From Zobellia laminariae (lineage in GTDB: Bacteria; Bacteroidota; Bacteroidia; Flavobacteriales; Flavobacteriaceae): a DNA stretch of 64,000 bases. Positions 9,819 through 19,107 of the stretch are shown here, piece by piece (position 1 is the first letter of the stretch; every line of letters begins with the position of its first letter). Where the stretch lies: NCBI RefSeq assembly GCF_009725995.1, contig NZ_RCNS01000003.1, positions 372,001-436,000 on the forward strand. The letters are read 5' to 3'. The notes beneath the pieces were generated by a model that saw only the letters and a program-made list of their open reading frames with translations, was not told the origin of the DNA and searched no databases. The position numbers and the translations under genes are program-made.

Positions 9819-9965
9819 ATGAGCAAAAATGCCTTGTCTAAAGTAGTTCCATTAACCTTCTTTCTGATAGGAATGGGTATAAGCGGGCAAGCTCAACAAA
9901 AAAGGGATTCCTTTTTCAAACGTTTAAAGGCAGAAAAAGTAGCTTTATTACTCCACCAACACTAG
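9819..9965 (+). CDS. 48-aa orphan peptide with signal-like N-terminus
   Basis: A short open frame (ATG 9819, TAG 9963-9965) in the GH16-GH117 gap. It begins MSKNALSKVVPLTFFLIGMG and reaches an ISGQAQ site resembling a signal-peptide cleavage point, followed by only about 20 charged residues (QKRDSFFKRLKAEKVALLL). The start lies 31 bases after the GH16 stop and the end 9 bases before the GH117 start, in keeping with the operon spacing. It could be a genuine small secreted peptide or the surviving 5' end of a deleted gene. No family was recognised. Confidence 0.45.
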   Translation: MSKNALSKVVPLTFFLIGMGISGQAQQKRDSFFKRLKAEKVALLLHQH

Positions 9966-9974
9966 AACAAAATT

Positions 9975-11237
9975 ATGAAACAGTATATTTTACTAGCATT
10001 AAGTTTGAGCACACTATTAATGGCTCAAGGCCAGGAAAAGGCATTCCCCTATGAGTTGCCGGAAGAGAAACCCAACAGACCTTTGAGCGCTGCTTTAGAG
10101 CGAAACTATGATAATTATTTAGGTGCCCGTCCCGAATCTAACGAATTGTACACCCAATTTAAATACACAGAACTTAAGGGTTTTGATTACCACGATAATG
10201 ATGGTACTATATCTCGAAGAGATCCTTCTAAAGTGATTTTCGAAAATGGGAAGTACTATATTTGGTACACCCACCGCGAAACTCCTGTAGCTCCAGTAGG
10301 TATCCCAAGAGTTGAGGAATCTAATGATACCATTCCTTCTGCAGATTGGGATTTAGCCGATATTTTCTACGCGACATCAAAAGATGGATTTACTTGGGAA
10401 GAGCAAGGTGTTGCAGTTCCTAGACCTCCAAAACCACAAGTAGGTTGGCGTTCCGTTACCACAACAGATGTTTTAAAATGGAAGGGCAAATACTATTTGT
10501 ACTACCAAGCTTTTTCTGAAGCTCCGGGAAAAAGTGGTGGAGACAATTGTCCTGTTGCAGTCTCTTATGCCGACTCTCCTGATGGTCCTTGGACACCTTT
10601 TAATAAAGAAGTTATACCTAACGGCGCACCGGGTTCTTGGGACCAGTTTTCAATTCATGACCCCTACCCTATAGTTCATAACGGTAAAATATACCTGTAC
10701 TATAAGTCGGATTTTGGTAAAACCAAAACCAAAGGTAATGTCCGCATGCATGGGCTGGCCATAGCAGATGACCCATTAGGTCCTTTTAAAAAACACCCAT
10801 TGAACCCAATAATGAATTCAGGACACGAGACTACTTTATTTCCATTTAAAAAAGGGGTAGCCGCTTTTGCTATTAGAGACGGAAATGAACTGAACACCAT
10901 ACAATATGCAGAAGATTGGGTGAATTTTGAAATAGCTGCAATGGTAGAATTGATGCCCGATGCCGGTGGTCCTTTTGTTGCCGATGCTTTTACAGATACC
11001 AAAGATGGTCGTGGAATTACTTGGGGAATTTCCCATTTTGCCAACCCTACCCGCGATTGGAAAAAGAACCATGTGGTTTTAGTTCGATTTGATTGCGACC
11101 TGAGTTTAGATGTTGATGATCAACAAATGAAACGTCACCACAATACTCCTAAGTTCGAGTATTTATTAGAGCATGGACTGAATGCCAAACAACGAGAGCG
11201 TGCCATGAACGCTACTAAAAAGCTGAATGGGAACTAG
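9975..11237 (+). CDS. GH117 alpha-1,3-(3,6-anhydro)-L-galactosidase-like enzyme, first copy
   Basis: Secreted five-bladed beta-propeller exo-enzyme of family GH117, 420 aa, with signal peptide (about 1-19). The family's N-terminal helical dimerisation region is visible as PNRPLSAALERNYD (33-46). The expected catalytic base is D83 in SRRDPSK, and the conserved His-Glu pair is H284/E285 in NSGHETTLFPF. Known: GH117 enzymes release 3,6-anhydro-L-galactose from the non-reducing end of neoagaro-oligosaccharides. This supports an agar- or porphyran-type substrate. A paralogue lies at 53696; the two share the segment QFKYTELKGFDY. This copy appears soluble, whereas the other carries a lipobox. Confidence 0.9.
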   Translation: MKQYILLALSLSTLLMAQGQEKAFPYELPEEKPNRPLSAALERNYDNYLGARPESNELYTQFKYTELKGFDYHDNDGTISRRDPSKVIFENGKYYIWYTHRETPVAPVGIPRVEESNDTIPSADWDLADIFYATSKDGFTWEEQGVAVPRPPKPQVGWRSVTTTDVLKWKGKYYLYYQAFSEAPGKSGGDNCPVAVSYADSPDGPWTPFNKEVIPNGAPGSWDQFSIHDPYPIVHNGKIYLYYKSDFGKTKTKGNVRMHGLAIADDPLGPFKKHPLNPIMNSGHETTLFPFKKGVAAFAIRDGNELNTIQYAEDWVNFEIAAMVELMPDAGGPFVADAFTDTKDGRGITWGISHFANPTRDWKKNHVVLVRFDCDLSLDVDDQQMKRHHNTPKFEYLLEHGLNAKQRERAMNATKKLNGN

Positions 11238-11355
11238 AATTATAATTGCAACAATCAGCTAAAAAAGTTAAGCAACCCTAGTAATCAGACCTAACCGAAC
11301 TTTAGTACCAAAGTATTTACCGATACTTACGAGCTCACCAGCAACACTATACCAA

Positions 11356-12348
11356 ATGAAAACTAGAACCTTTCAATTTTTAACTGTATCCTTTTTGCTC
11401 TTTCAAACCGGGCTTAGGGCTCAGGAGAATATAGTAGTACCACAACAGGCCAATGAATATGTACGAATCTATAAGCCTGATGGCGATTATTTTTTCGCCC
11501 CTGACACACCTAACCTAAAAGAGGGAAAATGGTATGATGAATGGGTTCCTAACGACCACACCTTTGTAAAAGGTGATGATGGCAAGTGGCATATATTCGG
11601 GATTACCCACCCATTGGTAGAAACAAAACCGCTCAACAAAGGCATACACGAAGGCGAGCATGGTTCTTTTCATGCCGTATCGGAAGCAACAGATTTTAAA
11701 GAAACAGTAAAGGAGCATCACTATAATGATCTCCCTAAAATATTGACTCCCAAAGACCGGCCGGGAGAAATAGCTGCGAACCACGCACCTTATATTGTTA
11801 GAAAAGACGGTCTATTCCAGATGGTTTACGGTCATAGCCCTATGCGCTTGGCTGTTTCCGATAATCTATATGATTGGGAACCAAAAGGAGAACTCTTCTC
11901 AGACCCGGATGGTGCCCGTGACCCCAATTTACTTTTATACAAAGGCACATATTATCTGACGTATTGTTCTATAAAAAGTGTCCGGATGGTGACCTCTAAA
12001 GATTTGATTAACTGGAGCGAACCTAAAATCATTCTTAAGACTAACAAATTTGATCCTGAATCGCCCACCCTACTATTCCACGATAATACCTTTTACCTCT
12101 TTGTTTGCGCATGGGAAGGTGGCTGGGATGGCAAAGATATACAAGGTGCTTATACCCATAAAGCCTATGTCTACAACTCCAATGACCTAAATGATTTTGG
12201 CGCAGACCAAGAAAAAGAAATTGCGGTTTTAAATGCCCATGCCCCCGAGATTTTTCAGGGCGAAGATGGCCAATGGTATATCTCTAGTGTGGAATGGCCG
12301 TACAGAGGGGTTGGTATTGATAAATTGAAGTGGGTAAAACAAAAGTAA
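11356..12348 (+). CDS. GH43/GH32-like five-bladed beta-propeller glycosidase
   Basis: Secreted protein of 330 aa with signal peptide (about 1-22, ending LRAQ). The sequence has the repeated WHIFG, FQMVYGHS and YYLTYCS blade pattern of GH43/GH32-type propellers. Candidate catalytic acids are the Asp of NDHTFVKGDDG, the Asp of GARDPNLLLY and the Glu of HAPEIFQGEDG. It lies between GH117 and a DUF4038-type hydrolase in the same direction with gaps of about 118 and 24 bases. It is probably an exo-glycosidase on galactan fragments, but the fold supports many specificities and no CAZy family could be fixed by eye. Confidence 0.75.
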   Translation: MKTRTFQFLTVSFLLFQTGLRAQENIVVPQQANEYVRIYKPDGDYFFAPDTPNLKEGKWYDEWVPNDHTFVKGDDGKWHIFGITHPLVETKPLNKGIHEGEHGSFHAVSEATDFKETVKEHHYNDLPKILTPKDRPGEIAANHAPYIVRKDGLFQMVYGHSPMRLAVSDNLYDWEPKGELFSDPDGARDPNLLLYKGTYYLTYCSIKSVRMVTSKDLINWSEPKIILKTNKFDPESPTLLFHDNTFYLFVCAWEGGWDGKDIQGAYTHKAYVYNSNDLNDFGADQEKEIAVLNAHAPEIFQGEDGQWYISSVEWPYRGVGIDKLKWVKQK

Positions 12349-12372
12349 CCTATCGATTTAATTGAAGATAAA

Positions 12373-14031
12373 ATGAAAAAATATCTGAGAACTATTCATA
12401 TTTTTTGCTGTGTACTTTTGGTTCCAACCATAGGTATCTCACAGTCCAAAACTTTTAAGAATCCAAAGGCCAATACTACAATTATGGGTCAGCAATGGGA
12501 GGTCATAGATTTAGTTTTTTTCGCAAAAACCAAATCTAAATCACCTTTTGACATCAAAGCGACCGCACAAGTTACGGGTGAAAATAAATCACAACAAATA
12601 CCGCTATTCTATAATGGAAATGATACTTGGGTCTTACGCTATTCTAGCGCTAATATGGGAGAACAATCGTTTGTTATCTCATCAGAGTTAAAAGCTCTGG
12701 ATGGAAAAAGGGGAAAGATTATAATCACAGAAAACCAAAAAACAGAACGCCACGGAGGTATCGTACTTAATGAAGACAATCCTCAACATTTGTTTTATGA
12801 AGACGGTTCACATTACTTCAATTTAGCTTTTGAGTGCGATTGGCTCTTTGCACTAGATTATGGAGAGAAAGATATAGACAAGACTAAGCACCTCTTATCG
12901 CTATTAAACGAATGCCGCTTCAATCAGGTGGTCATGAACGTGTATTCATACGACGTTTCTTGGCCAAAAGACAAGCGTCTGGCCGAACATCCTGAACATG
13001 AATATGGCGGGCGGGAAGATATTTTTCCTTTTCTAGGGTCCAACTCTAAACCGGACTATAGTTCCTTAAACATTGACTTTTTTAAGCATTTTGACAAGGT
13101 CATCTCAGAAATGCACAATCAAGAAATCGTTAGTCACCTCATGATTTACGTTTGGAACAAACTAGTGTCTTGGCCAGAAATGGAATCTGAGGCAGACAAT
13201 AGATATTATGATTATGTCATAAAACGATACCAAGCTTTCCCTAATATAGTTTGGGACGTTTCAAAAGAAGCGCTTCACAAAACAAGGGCGACTTCCGGCT
13301 ATATTTCGGAACGTATTGAACGAACTAGAAATCTGGATTCTTATGATAGGCTGGTATCCGTTCACGATTACGGTTTCTGTAGAAACCATGCCGATGAAGT
13401 CGATTTTATTTCGATGCAAAATTGGCAACACACCTTGTACCAGAATATGTTGAATGCCCGAAACGACTTCCCCAATAAACCCATTTTCAATATTGAACAC
13501 GGCGGTTATGAAGAATCGCCCTATGTAGTTTTTCCTGGGGCTTACGCCAATGCAGAAGTTTGTTTGCGCAGAAATTACATGTGCCTTTTTGCAGGTGGCT
13601 ACACCACGTATTATTGGCAAGGGGCTTCTTGGAATGCTCTAATGCACAACCCGTTTGAACAGCCTGATGATTTTGAGAAGCCCCATTTTGAGTATTTCAC
13701 TCATATGCAAAAACTTTTTGATACGGCCCCTTTTGAAAACTTTGAACCCAATGCTCGCTACAACGGTAGTGGTTATAATCTGACCAATAAAAAGGACGGC
13801 ATCATTATGATGTACACTCCAAAAGAGAATCACTATACGTCTGCTAAAGTTCAAATCTCAAAGGAATTTAATTACGAAAACGCTACACAACAATGGTTTA
13901 ATACCATCACCGAAGAATTCACACCTGAAGAGAAATACAAAATGGTAGAACTTGGTTTTTGGGATTTTCGTCCATGGCGCCATGAAGCCGACGCCATTCT
14001 TATCATTCGGAATTTAAAACCAAAGAACTAA
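12373..14031 (+). CDS. DUF5060/DUF4038-type (apiosidase-like) glycoside hydrolase
   Basis: Secreted protein of 552 aa with signal peptide (about 1-23). Residues about 30-125 form an N-terminal beta-domain resembling DUF5060 (WEVIDLVFFAKT), followed by a TIM-barrel domain of the DUF4038/GH140-like type (about 130-450). Likely catalytic segments are NIVWDVSKEALHK and PIFNIEHGGYEE, the latter with the Glu expected of a retaining hydrolase. The end (FWDFRPWRHEADAIL) resembles the C-terminal beta-domain of such proteins. The next gene starts immediately after its stop codon, indicating co-transcription. Role in galactan breakdown is inferred from position only; the linkage cleaved is unknown. Confidence 0.75.
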   Translation: MKKYLRTIHIFCCVLLVPTIGISQSKTFKNPKANTTIMGQQWEVIDLVFFAKTKSKSPFDIKATAQVTGENKSQQIPLFYNGNDTWVLRYSSANMGEQSFVISSELKALDGKRGKIIITENQKTERHGGIVLNEDNPQHLFYEDGSHYFNLAFECDWLFALDYGEKDIDKTKHLLSLLNECRFNQVVMNVYSYDVSWPKDKRLAEHPEHEYGGREDIFPFLGSNSKPDYSSLNIDFFKHFDKVISEMHNQEIVSHLMIYVWNKLVSWPEMESEADNRYYDYVIKRYQAFPNIVWDVSKEALHKTRATSGYISERIERTRNLDSYDRLVSVHDYGFCRNHADEVDFISMQNWQHTLYQNMLNARNDFPNKPIFNIEHGGYEESPYVVFPGAYANAEVCLRRNYMCLFAGGYTTYYWQGASWNALMHNPFEQPDDFEKPHFEYFTHMQKLFDTAPFENFEPNARYNGSGYNLTNKKDGIIMMYTPKENHYTSAKVQISKEFNYENATQQWFNTITEEFTPEEKYKMVELGFWDFRPWRHEADAILIIRNLKPKN

Positions 14032-15564
14032 ATGAAAAATCCAACCAAAGCCATCCCTTTTAAGTTAAACACGTGTATTCTATTTTTCTTGACCGTTACA
14101 CTAAGTTTTGCTCAAAATTCAGCAACGACAAGTGAAAAAGCGGCAACACTATATCAAGCAGATTGGTCGTCTTTGCAAAAGCATACTACGCCCGATTGGC
14201 TTTATGGAATGAAATTCGGAATCTATTTTCATTGGGGACCGCAAACTGTACAAGTAGCTTCCAAAAACCCCGAAATGACCGTTCTAGAAGCTATTGATGC
14301 TTGGAAAGGCGAAAAGTTCGATGCCAAAAAGTGGGTCGATTTGATGCAGAACGCAGGTGCTCAATTTGGCGGACCCGTAGCATGGCATGGTAGCGGAGTT
14401 GTAAATTGGGACAGTGATATTACCGATTGGAATTCCGTAAACAAAGGACCTAAAGTAGATATATACGGAAGTCTGGCAAAAGAACTTCGCAAACGCAACA
14501 TACCTATAGTTTCTTCTTTCCATACTGGAGATTTTTGGAGCCGTATGTGGGGCCAATTATCTAAGGAAGACCCTACTTACCTCAACCCTTATGACGATAA
14601 TTCAAAGTACGCCACTGCCAATGAAGGCCGTATAGCAGAGGCTATTTTTAAAGCTTGGTTTGACCGTATTTCAGAAGCTATCGATAAATACGAACCGGAT
14701 ATGATTTGGTTCGACACCGGATTTGGAGGGACTGTAAAAGGGGAATTAAAACATTACACAGAAAACGGACGCCTATTGCCAGACGGAGCTAATGAACTGA
14801 ATAGTGTTCCGGAAAGCTACCAACAAAAATTGATCAGCGATTATTTCAACAAGGGACAAGAACTAGGAAAAGAAGTAGAAGTATTTTATAAGACCCATGA
14901 TATTCCACCGGGAATAGGAATTCGCGATATCGAAGACGGAAACCTATTGGGAATGCAATATGACCCATGGATGGCAGACATCAATATGCAACGCCACTTT
15001 GAATGGCCCAGTCCCTGGTTCTACAACCCTGCAAATAAGGTAAAAGAGGCCGGTACATTAATCGATATGTTGATAGACATGACCAGTAAAAATGGCAGAA
15101 TGCTTCTAAATGTACCTCCCATGGCCGATGGAAGTTTTCCAGAGGAAACCAAAAAGGAACTATATGCCATGGGTGATTGGTTGAAAATAAACGGAGATGC
15201 TATTTACAATACCATGCCCTGGATATTTTATGGTGAAGGCCCCACAGAAGTAACTACCCCAGGCCATCACGGACAAGGAAAAGAGCGCGGAGAATTGATT
15301 CCAAAATACACTTCAGAAGATATTCGGTTTACCCAAAACGGTAAAAATCTGTATGCTATTTGTATGGATTGGCCGGGAGAACAAATTACCATTAGAACAT
15401 TAGGCAGTAAGGGGAAGCTCTATCCTGGAGACATCAAAAATATTTCAATGTTGGGAAGTAATGAACATATCAAATGGGAACAGAAGCCCGAAGGCTTGGT
15501 GGTTACATTTCCAAAAGAAAAACCATGCGATTTCGCTTATGTTTTAAAAATCGAGCGTCGTTAA
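14032..15564 (+). CDS. GH29 alpha-L-fucosidase/alpha-L-galactosidase family protein
   Basis: Secreted retaining GH29 enzyme, 510 aa, with signal peptide (about 1-29). The hallmark MKFGIYFHWG is present, and the expected nucleophile is D228 in DMIWFDTGFGG. The C-terminal beta-domain includes MLLNVPPMADG and IKWEQKPEGLVVTFP. The ATG directly abuts the preceding stop. It is clearly divergent from the GH29 at the left edge; the usual pocket segment around the His pair reads GPVAWHGSG rather than HHDGF, implying a changed pocket. Known: GH29 includes enzymes active on L-galactose-type sugars of red-algal galactans. Such a role fits the GH16/GH117 context but is an inference. Confidence 0.87.
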   Translation: MKNPTKAIPFKLNTCILFFLTVTLSFAQNSATTSEKAATLYQADWSSLQKHTTPDWLYGMKFGIYFHWGPQTVQVASKNPEMTVLEAIDAWKGEKFDAKKWVDLMQNAGAQFGGPVAWHGSGVVNWDSDITDWNSVNKGPKVDIYGSLAKELRKRNIPIVSSFHTGDFWSRMWGQLSKEDPTYLNPYDDNSKYATANEGRIAEAIFKAWFDRISEAIDKYEPDMIWFDTGFGGTVKGELKHYTENGRLLPDGANELNSVPESYQQKLISDYFNKGQELGKEVEVFYKTHDIPPGIGIRDIEDGNLLGMQYDPWMADINMQRHFEWPSPWFYNPANKVKEAGTLIDMLIDMTSKNGRMLLNVPPMADGSFPEETKKELYAMGDWLKINGDAIYNTMPWIFYGEGPTEVTTPGHHGQGKERGELIPKYTSEDIRFTQNGKNLYAICMDWPGEQITIRTLGSKGKLYPGDIKNISMLGSNEHIKWEQKPEGLVVTFPKEKPCDFAYVLKIERR

Positions 15565-15609
15565 AATTTCTCTATTAAGTCATATAACAATACTATAGTT
15601 ACTCAGAAA

Positions 15610-18090
15610 ATGATGCATTTAAATTACCCTCGGCAAAAAGAAAAAACAACAATTACATTTACTTTATTGTCAGTTGTATTTCTTCTTTTTTGGAACATGA
15701 ATTTATCTGCACAGAGTGTTCTCCTTGGGGACAACGCCCCCTACCCCAATGTAAATGATGGTGATTTTAATTTGATACAGGCGGGTTCTTGGCGCCTTGG
15801 ATTACAATCCCCATTCTGGACGCCCTCTAACGAACCACAAAAAGAAGGTCACTCAATGGGACTCTTTGCCGGTCGTTACTTTAGCTCATTTGATTATGCC
15901 TATATAGATTCCAAGCCCTTGAACACTACCCCTGATTATCAAGACCTAAAAGTGGGCGATGAATTGAACTGGAGCTTTGGGGCCGATTTGGAATACATTA
16001 GTAACGGTTCACTTTCATTACATCTATTTTTTGGTGAACAAGAGCGCATCTTGGCCGAAAAAGTAAAACTCATAGGTTCAGACAAAACCATAGAACATTT
16101 TTCAGGTACCTATATCGTAACCCAAGGGGATGTAGTGGCTGGACCTCCCCGTGTTCGGGTCGTATTTTATTCAAGTGAAGATGTAAAAGTTTTTTTAGAT
16201 TATGTCAACCTTAGCGTAAAAGCTCCCGAAAAAGAAGGCCCTAACCTTTCGGGAAAAATAGTGGGCGACGGTATCCGTTTGGATTGGACGGATAAAAAAG
16301 CGAATTCAGACAGCAAGTTTTCAGTATACAGAAGCAAAAGAAAAAGCGAAGCCTACAACAAACTGACCACGACCGCTGATCTTAGTTTTACCGATACAAA
16401 TCTTATCAACGGTATGGCATATAGCTATGTTGTAACCCGTCTAGACACTTCAGAATCTGCGGGCTCTAACAAAGTGCTTCTTAAAAAAATAGACAGTGAG
16501 GCCCCTGCACCTCCAACAGCTCTAAAAATTGAGGCATTTGAAACAGAGATTAAAATTAAATGGGACAAAAGCGTTGATATTGATGTGGCCAGTTACTCGG
16601 TGTATAGAGGGGATGCCAATGGAGATCACCTTCGACAAATTACTCATGACCTCACAGGTTCCGAGTATGTAGATTTTACCCCAAAAAAAGATGTCTACAA
16701 CTCTTATGTGGTATTTGCTCATGATTACTCCGGGAATAAAAGTAAGGCTTCACCACAAGTAAGCGCTAAAGTAAAAGCAGTGTTTGGAACTTCATTTAGT
16801 GATCTTATTCTACCTATGCCCATCCATAAGCAATTGCGAACCGACCTGTGGGGAGCGGAAGGCGTTTTGCCCCGCGACCCAGATAACGGTATAGAAGATC
16901 CTGAGTGGAGCTATTGGGGTGGCAGACCAGTAAAAGATCAGGACAACAAATACCATATGTTGGTAACTAGGTGGCCAGCAAACGCTACCAAGGGCCATTG
17001 GGAATGGCCAAATTCAACTGTAGCGCATGTGGTCTCTGAAGCACCAACAGGACCGTACAAGGTAAAAAAAGATACGGCCTATGGTTTTCACAATGGACTA
17101 GGCCATAATCCCGATATAATTTTATTGAATGACGGTACATATATGCTTTACTCCCTCGTAGACTGGGAAGCTACCTTGTTCACCTCTAAAACCATGAACG
17201 GCCCATGGAAACGTCTAGGGGTTATGACGGTAGATTGGAAAAGTACCAATGAAGACGAAAAACTATCATACCGGTATTATCGCAATCTATCTGGCGTTCA
17301 GTTAGAAGATGGTCGGTTTCTATTTGTGACAAAGGCCGGAGAAATGATGCGCAGTGAAACAGCCGATCCTCTAGGGCCGTATACCGTTCTGACCGATCAG
17401 ATTAGATACAACCAAATTATTCCAGAAAAATATAGAAACTCCAATTACGAAGACCCGGTACTATGGAAGGATGAAGTACAATATCATATGATGATCAATG
17501 CCTTTTGGGACTATCGTGCAATTTACCTACGTTCCCCAAATGGTATCCATTGGAAATTCAACCCAGGAACGGCATATACACCAGACAATACTTCCTATGA
17601 AGACGGTACGCGAACCCATTGGTACAAACTAGAGCGGCCCCATGTATTACAGGACCAGTATGGTAGAGCCACACATCTTTCCCTTGCCGTAATAGATGTC
17701 CCAAAGGCAGATGATTTGGCGAGGGATAAACACAGTTCCAAAAATATTATTGTTCCCCTTACTGTCCATAAACGCATTAAGATGTTGAATAAAAAGAAGA
17801 TAGACTCAACCACAAAAAAGATTAAAATTCTGGTGTTTTCTGAACAGAGTTTTGATGCTCAAAAAGATATTGACCTTGCCTCTTTACGATTCGGTGCTGC
17901 GGAGGAGGTTGATTTTGGAAGAGGTTCTAAAGTTTCTAAAACCAAGAAAAAAGGAAAAGACCTCATCGTGGAATTTGACGGCTCTGGAAATGGAATTACG
18001 GATATGAATTTTGCAGGAAAACTACTTGGAAAAACAAAGGAAGGCAAGCTGATTATAGCCTTTTCAAAACTTTCATCAAACAACAATTAA
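15610..18090 (+). CDS. FN3-containing GH43-like beta-propeller protein
   Basis: Secreted 826-aa protein with signal peptide (about 1-35). A jelly-roll-like N-terminal module (about 45-205) is followed by two fibronectin-III-like domains (about 212-295 and 300-390; RLDWTDKKANSDSKFSVYRSK and IKIKWDKSVDIDVASYSVY are the typical openings). A five-bladed propeller domain fills about 400-720, and a short beta-domain ends the protein. The propeller has HVVSEAPTGPY, NPDIILLNDG, YEDPVLWKD and LERPHVLQD, and is recognisably related to the shorter protein at 52494. Probable exo-glycosidase on galactan oligosaccharides. It is not obviously a member of a family I can name. Confidence 0.7.
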   Translation: MMHLNYPRQKEKTTITFTLLSVVFLLFWNMNLSAQSVLLGDNAPYPNVNDGDFNLIQAGSWRLGLQSPFWTPSNEPQKEGHSMGLFAGRYFSSFDYAYIDSKPLNTTPDYQDLKVGDELNWSFGADLEYISNGSLSLHLFFGEQERILAEKVKLIGSDKTIEHFSGTYIVTQGDVVAGPPRVRVVFYSSEDVKVFLDYVNLSVKAPEKEGPNLSGKIVGDGIRLDWTDKKANSDSKFSVYRSKRKSEAYNKLTTTADLSFTDTNLINGMAYSYVVTRLDTSESAGSNKVLLKKIDSEAPAPPTALKIEAFETEIKIKWDKSVDIDVASYSVYRGDANGDHLRQITHDLTGSEYVDFTPKKDVYNSYVVFAHDYSGNKSKASPQVSAKVKAVFGTSFSDLILPMPIHKQLRTDLWGAEGVLPRDPDNGIEDPEWSYWGGRPVKDQDNKYHMLVTRWPANATKGHWEWPNSTVAHVVSEAPTGPYKVKKDTAYGFHNGLGHNPDIILLNDGTYMLYSLVDWEATLFTSKTMNGPWKRLGVMTVDWKSTNEDEKLSYRYYRNLSGVQLEDGRFLFVTKAGEMMRSETADPLGPYTVLTDQIRYNQIIPEKYRNSNYEDPVLWKDEVQYHMMINAFWDYRAIYLRSPNGIHWKFNPGTAYTPDNTSYEDGTRTHWYKLERPHVLQDQYGRATHLSLAVIDVPKADDLARDKHSSKNIIVPLTVHKRIKMLNKKKIDSTTKKIKILVFSEQSFDAQKDIDLASLRFGAAEEVDFGRGSKVSKTKKKGKDLIVEFDGSGNGITDMNFAGKLLGKTKEGKLIIAFSKLSSNNN

Positions 18091-18216
18091 GCTTTACAAA
18101 CATTTCAAAAAAACAACGCACGCATTTGGTTTGTATGAATAGCGCCGACTGGAAAGAAAAAGCACTGATGAGTTAGAGTAAGTTGATATGAACGAAGATT
18201 AATGTAAAATAAATTC

Positions 18217-19011
18217 ATGAGATTATATAAAATGATTTTGGGCATTGCTATAGTGCTTATTTTCTGCCAATGCCAACAGCTAAAAAACCAAAAAACGGAT
18301 AAGGAAAATTGGCAAGTTCTTTTTAATGGAAAAAATTTGGACGGATGGGTAGTTAAGTTTAACCATCATGAATTAGGAGATAATTATGCAAATACTTTTA
18401 GAGTGGTTGACAGTGTGATTCAAGTAAATTATGATGGTTATACCGAATTTGGAGACCGCTTTGGACATTTGTTTTATCATAAACCATTTTCGGCTTATCA
18501 CCTTAAATTCGAATATCGTTTTACAGAACAGTGGATGGACGAGGCTCCTATTCATGCCTATCGTAACAGCGGTATTATGTTTCATTCACAAGACCCAAAA
18601 ATCATTTTAAAAGACCAGAAATGGCCTGTAGCTGTAGAGTTTCAATTTTTAGCCGAAGAAACAGAGGGGGAACCAAGGCATACGGGAAATTCATGCAGCC
18701 CGGGAACGCACATTCATAAAGATGGTAAATTAATTAAACAGCATGTTGTACAGTCTAGTTCCAAAACTTACAAATGGAATCAATGGGTGAAGGGTGAGTT
18801 AATTGTAGATAAGCAATCTAATATAACGCATATAGTGGAAGGAGATACTGTTTTGCAATACTCCAATCCTATAATTGGAGGTCGTGCTATAGTAGGTTCT
18901 GATCCAGCTATGCTAGTTGATGGCAAAGCAATATCAAGTGGCTTTATTGGTCTACAGGCCGAAGGTCAAGGAGTAGAATTTAAATCGATTAAGATTAAGA
19001 CATTGGATTAA
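18217..19011 (+). CDS. DUF1080 (3-keto-disaccharide hydrolase family) lipoprotein
   Basis: Lipoprotein of 264 aa: signal ending in IFCQCQQLK with a Cys lipobox. The remainder is one LamG/concanavalin-like domain of the DUF1080 type, beginning WQVLFNGKNLDGWVV and containing RNSGIMFHSQ and the C-terminal FIGLQAEGQGVEFKSIKI, all typical. Known: members of this family have been described as hydrolases or lyases of 3-keto-glycosides, acting with oxidoreductases that make the 3-keto sugar. That gives a possible functional link with the FAD oxidoreductases at 27870 and 40423. The next gene is a sulfatase 96 bases downstream. Confidence 0.85.
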   Translation: MRLYKMILGIAIVLIFCQCQQLKNQKTDKENWQVLFNGKNLDGWVVKFNHHELGDNYANTFRVVDSVIQVNYDGYTEFGDRFGHLFYHKPFSAYHLKFEYRFTEQWMDEAPIHAYRNSGIMFHSQDPKIILKDQKWPVAVEFQFLAEETEGEPRHTGNSCSPGTHIHKDGKLIKQHVVQSSSKTYKWNQWVKGELIVDKQSNITHIVEGDTVLQYSNPIIGGRAIVGSDPAMLVDGKAISSGFIGLQAEGQGVEFKSIKIKTLD

Positions 19012-19107
19012 AAATCACAGGAAGAGGAAAATAACCACATCATAAATTATCTCCAATATTATATTTAATGGGAACAATTAAGGCTTAATACATATTAGAC
19101 AAAAAAC

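Noticed and set aside
10700..11044. Minus-strand open frames antisense to GH117, similar to those at 54622-54939
   Set aside because: Their mutual similarity follows from the paralogy of the two GH117 genes on the other strand, not from coding function.
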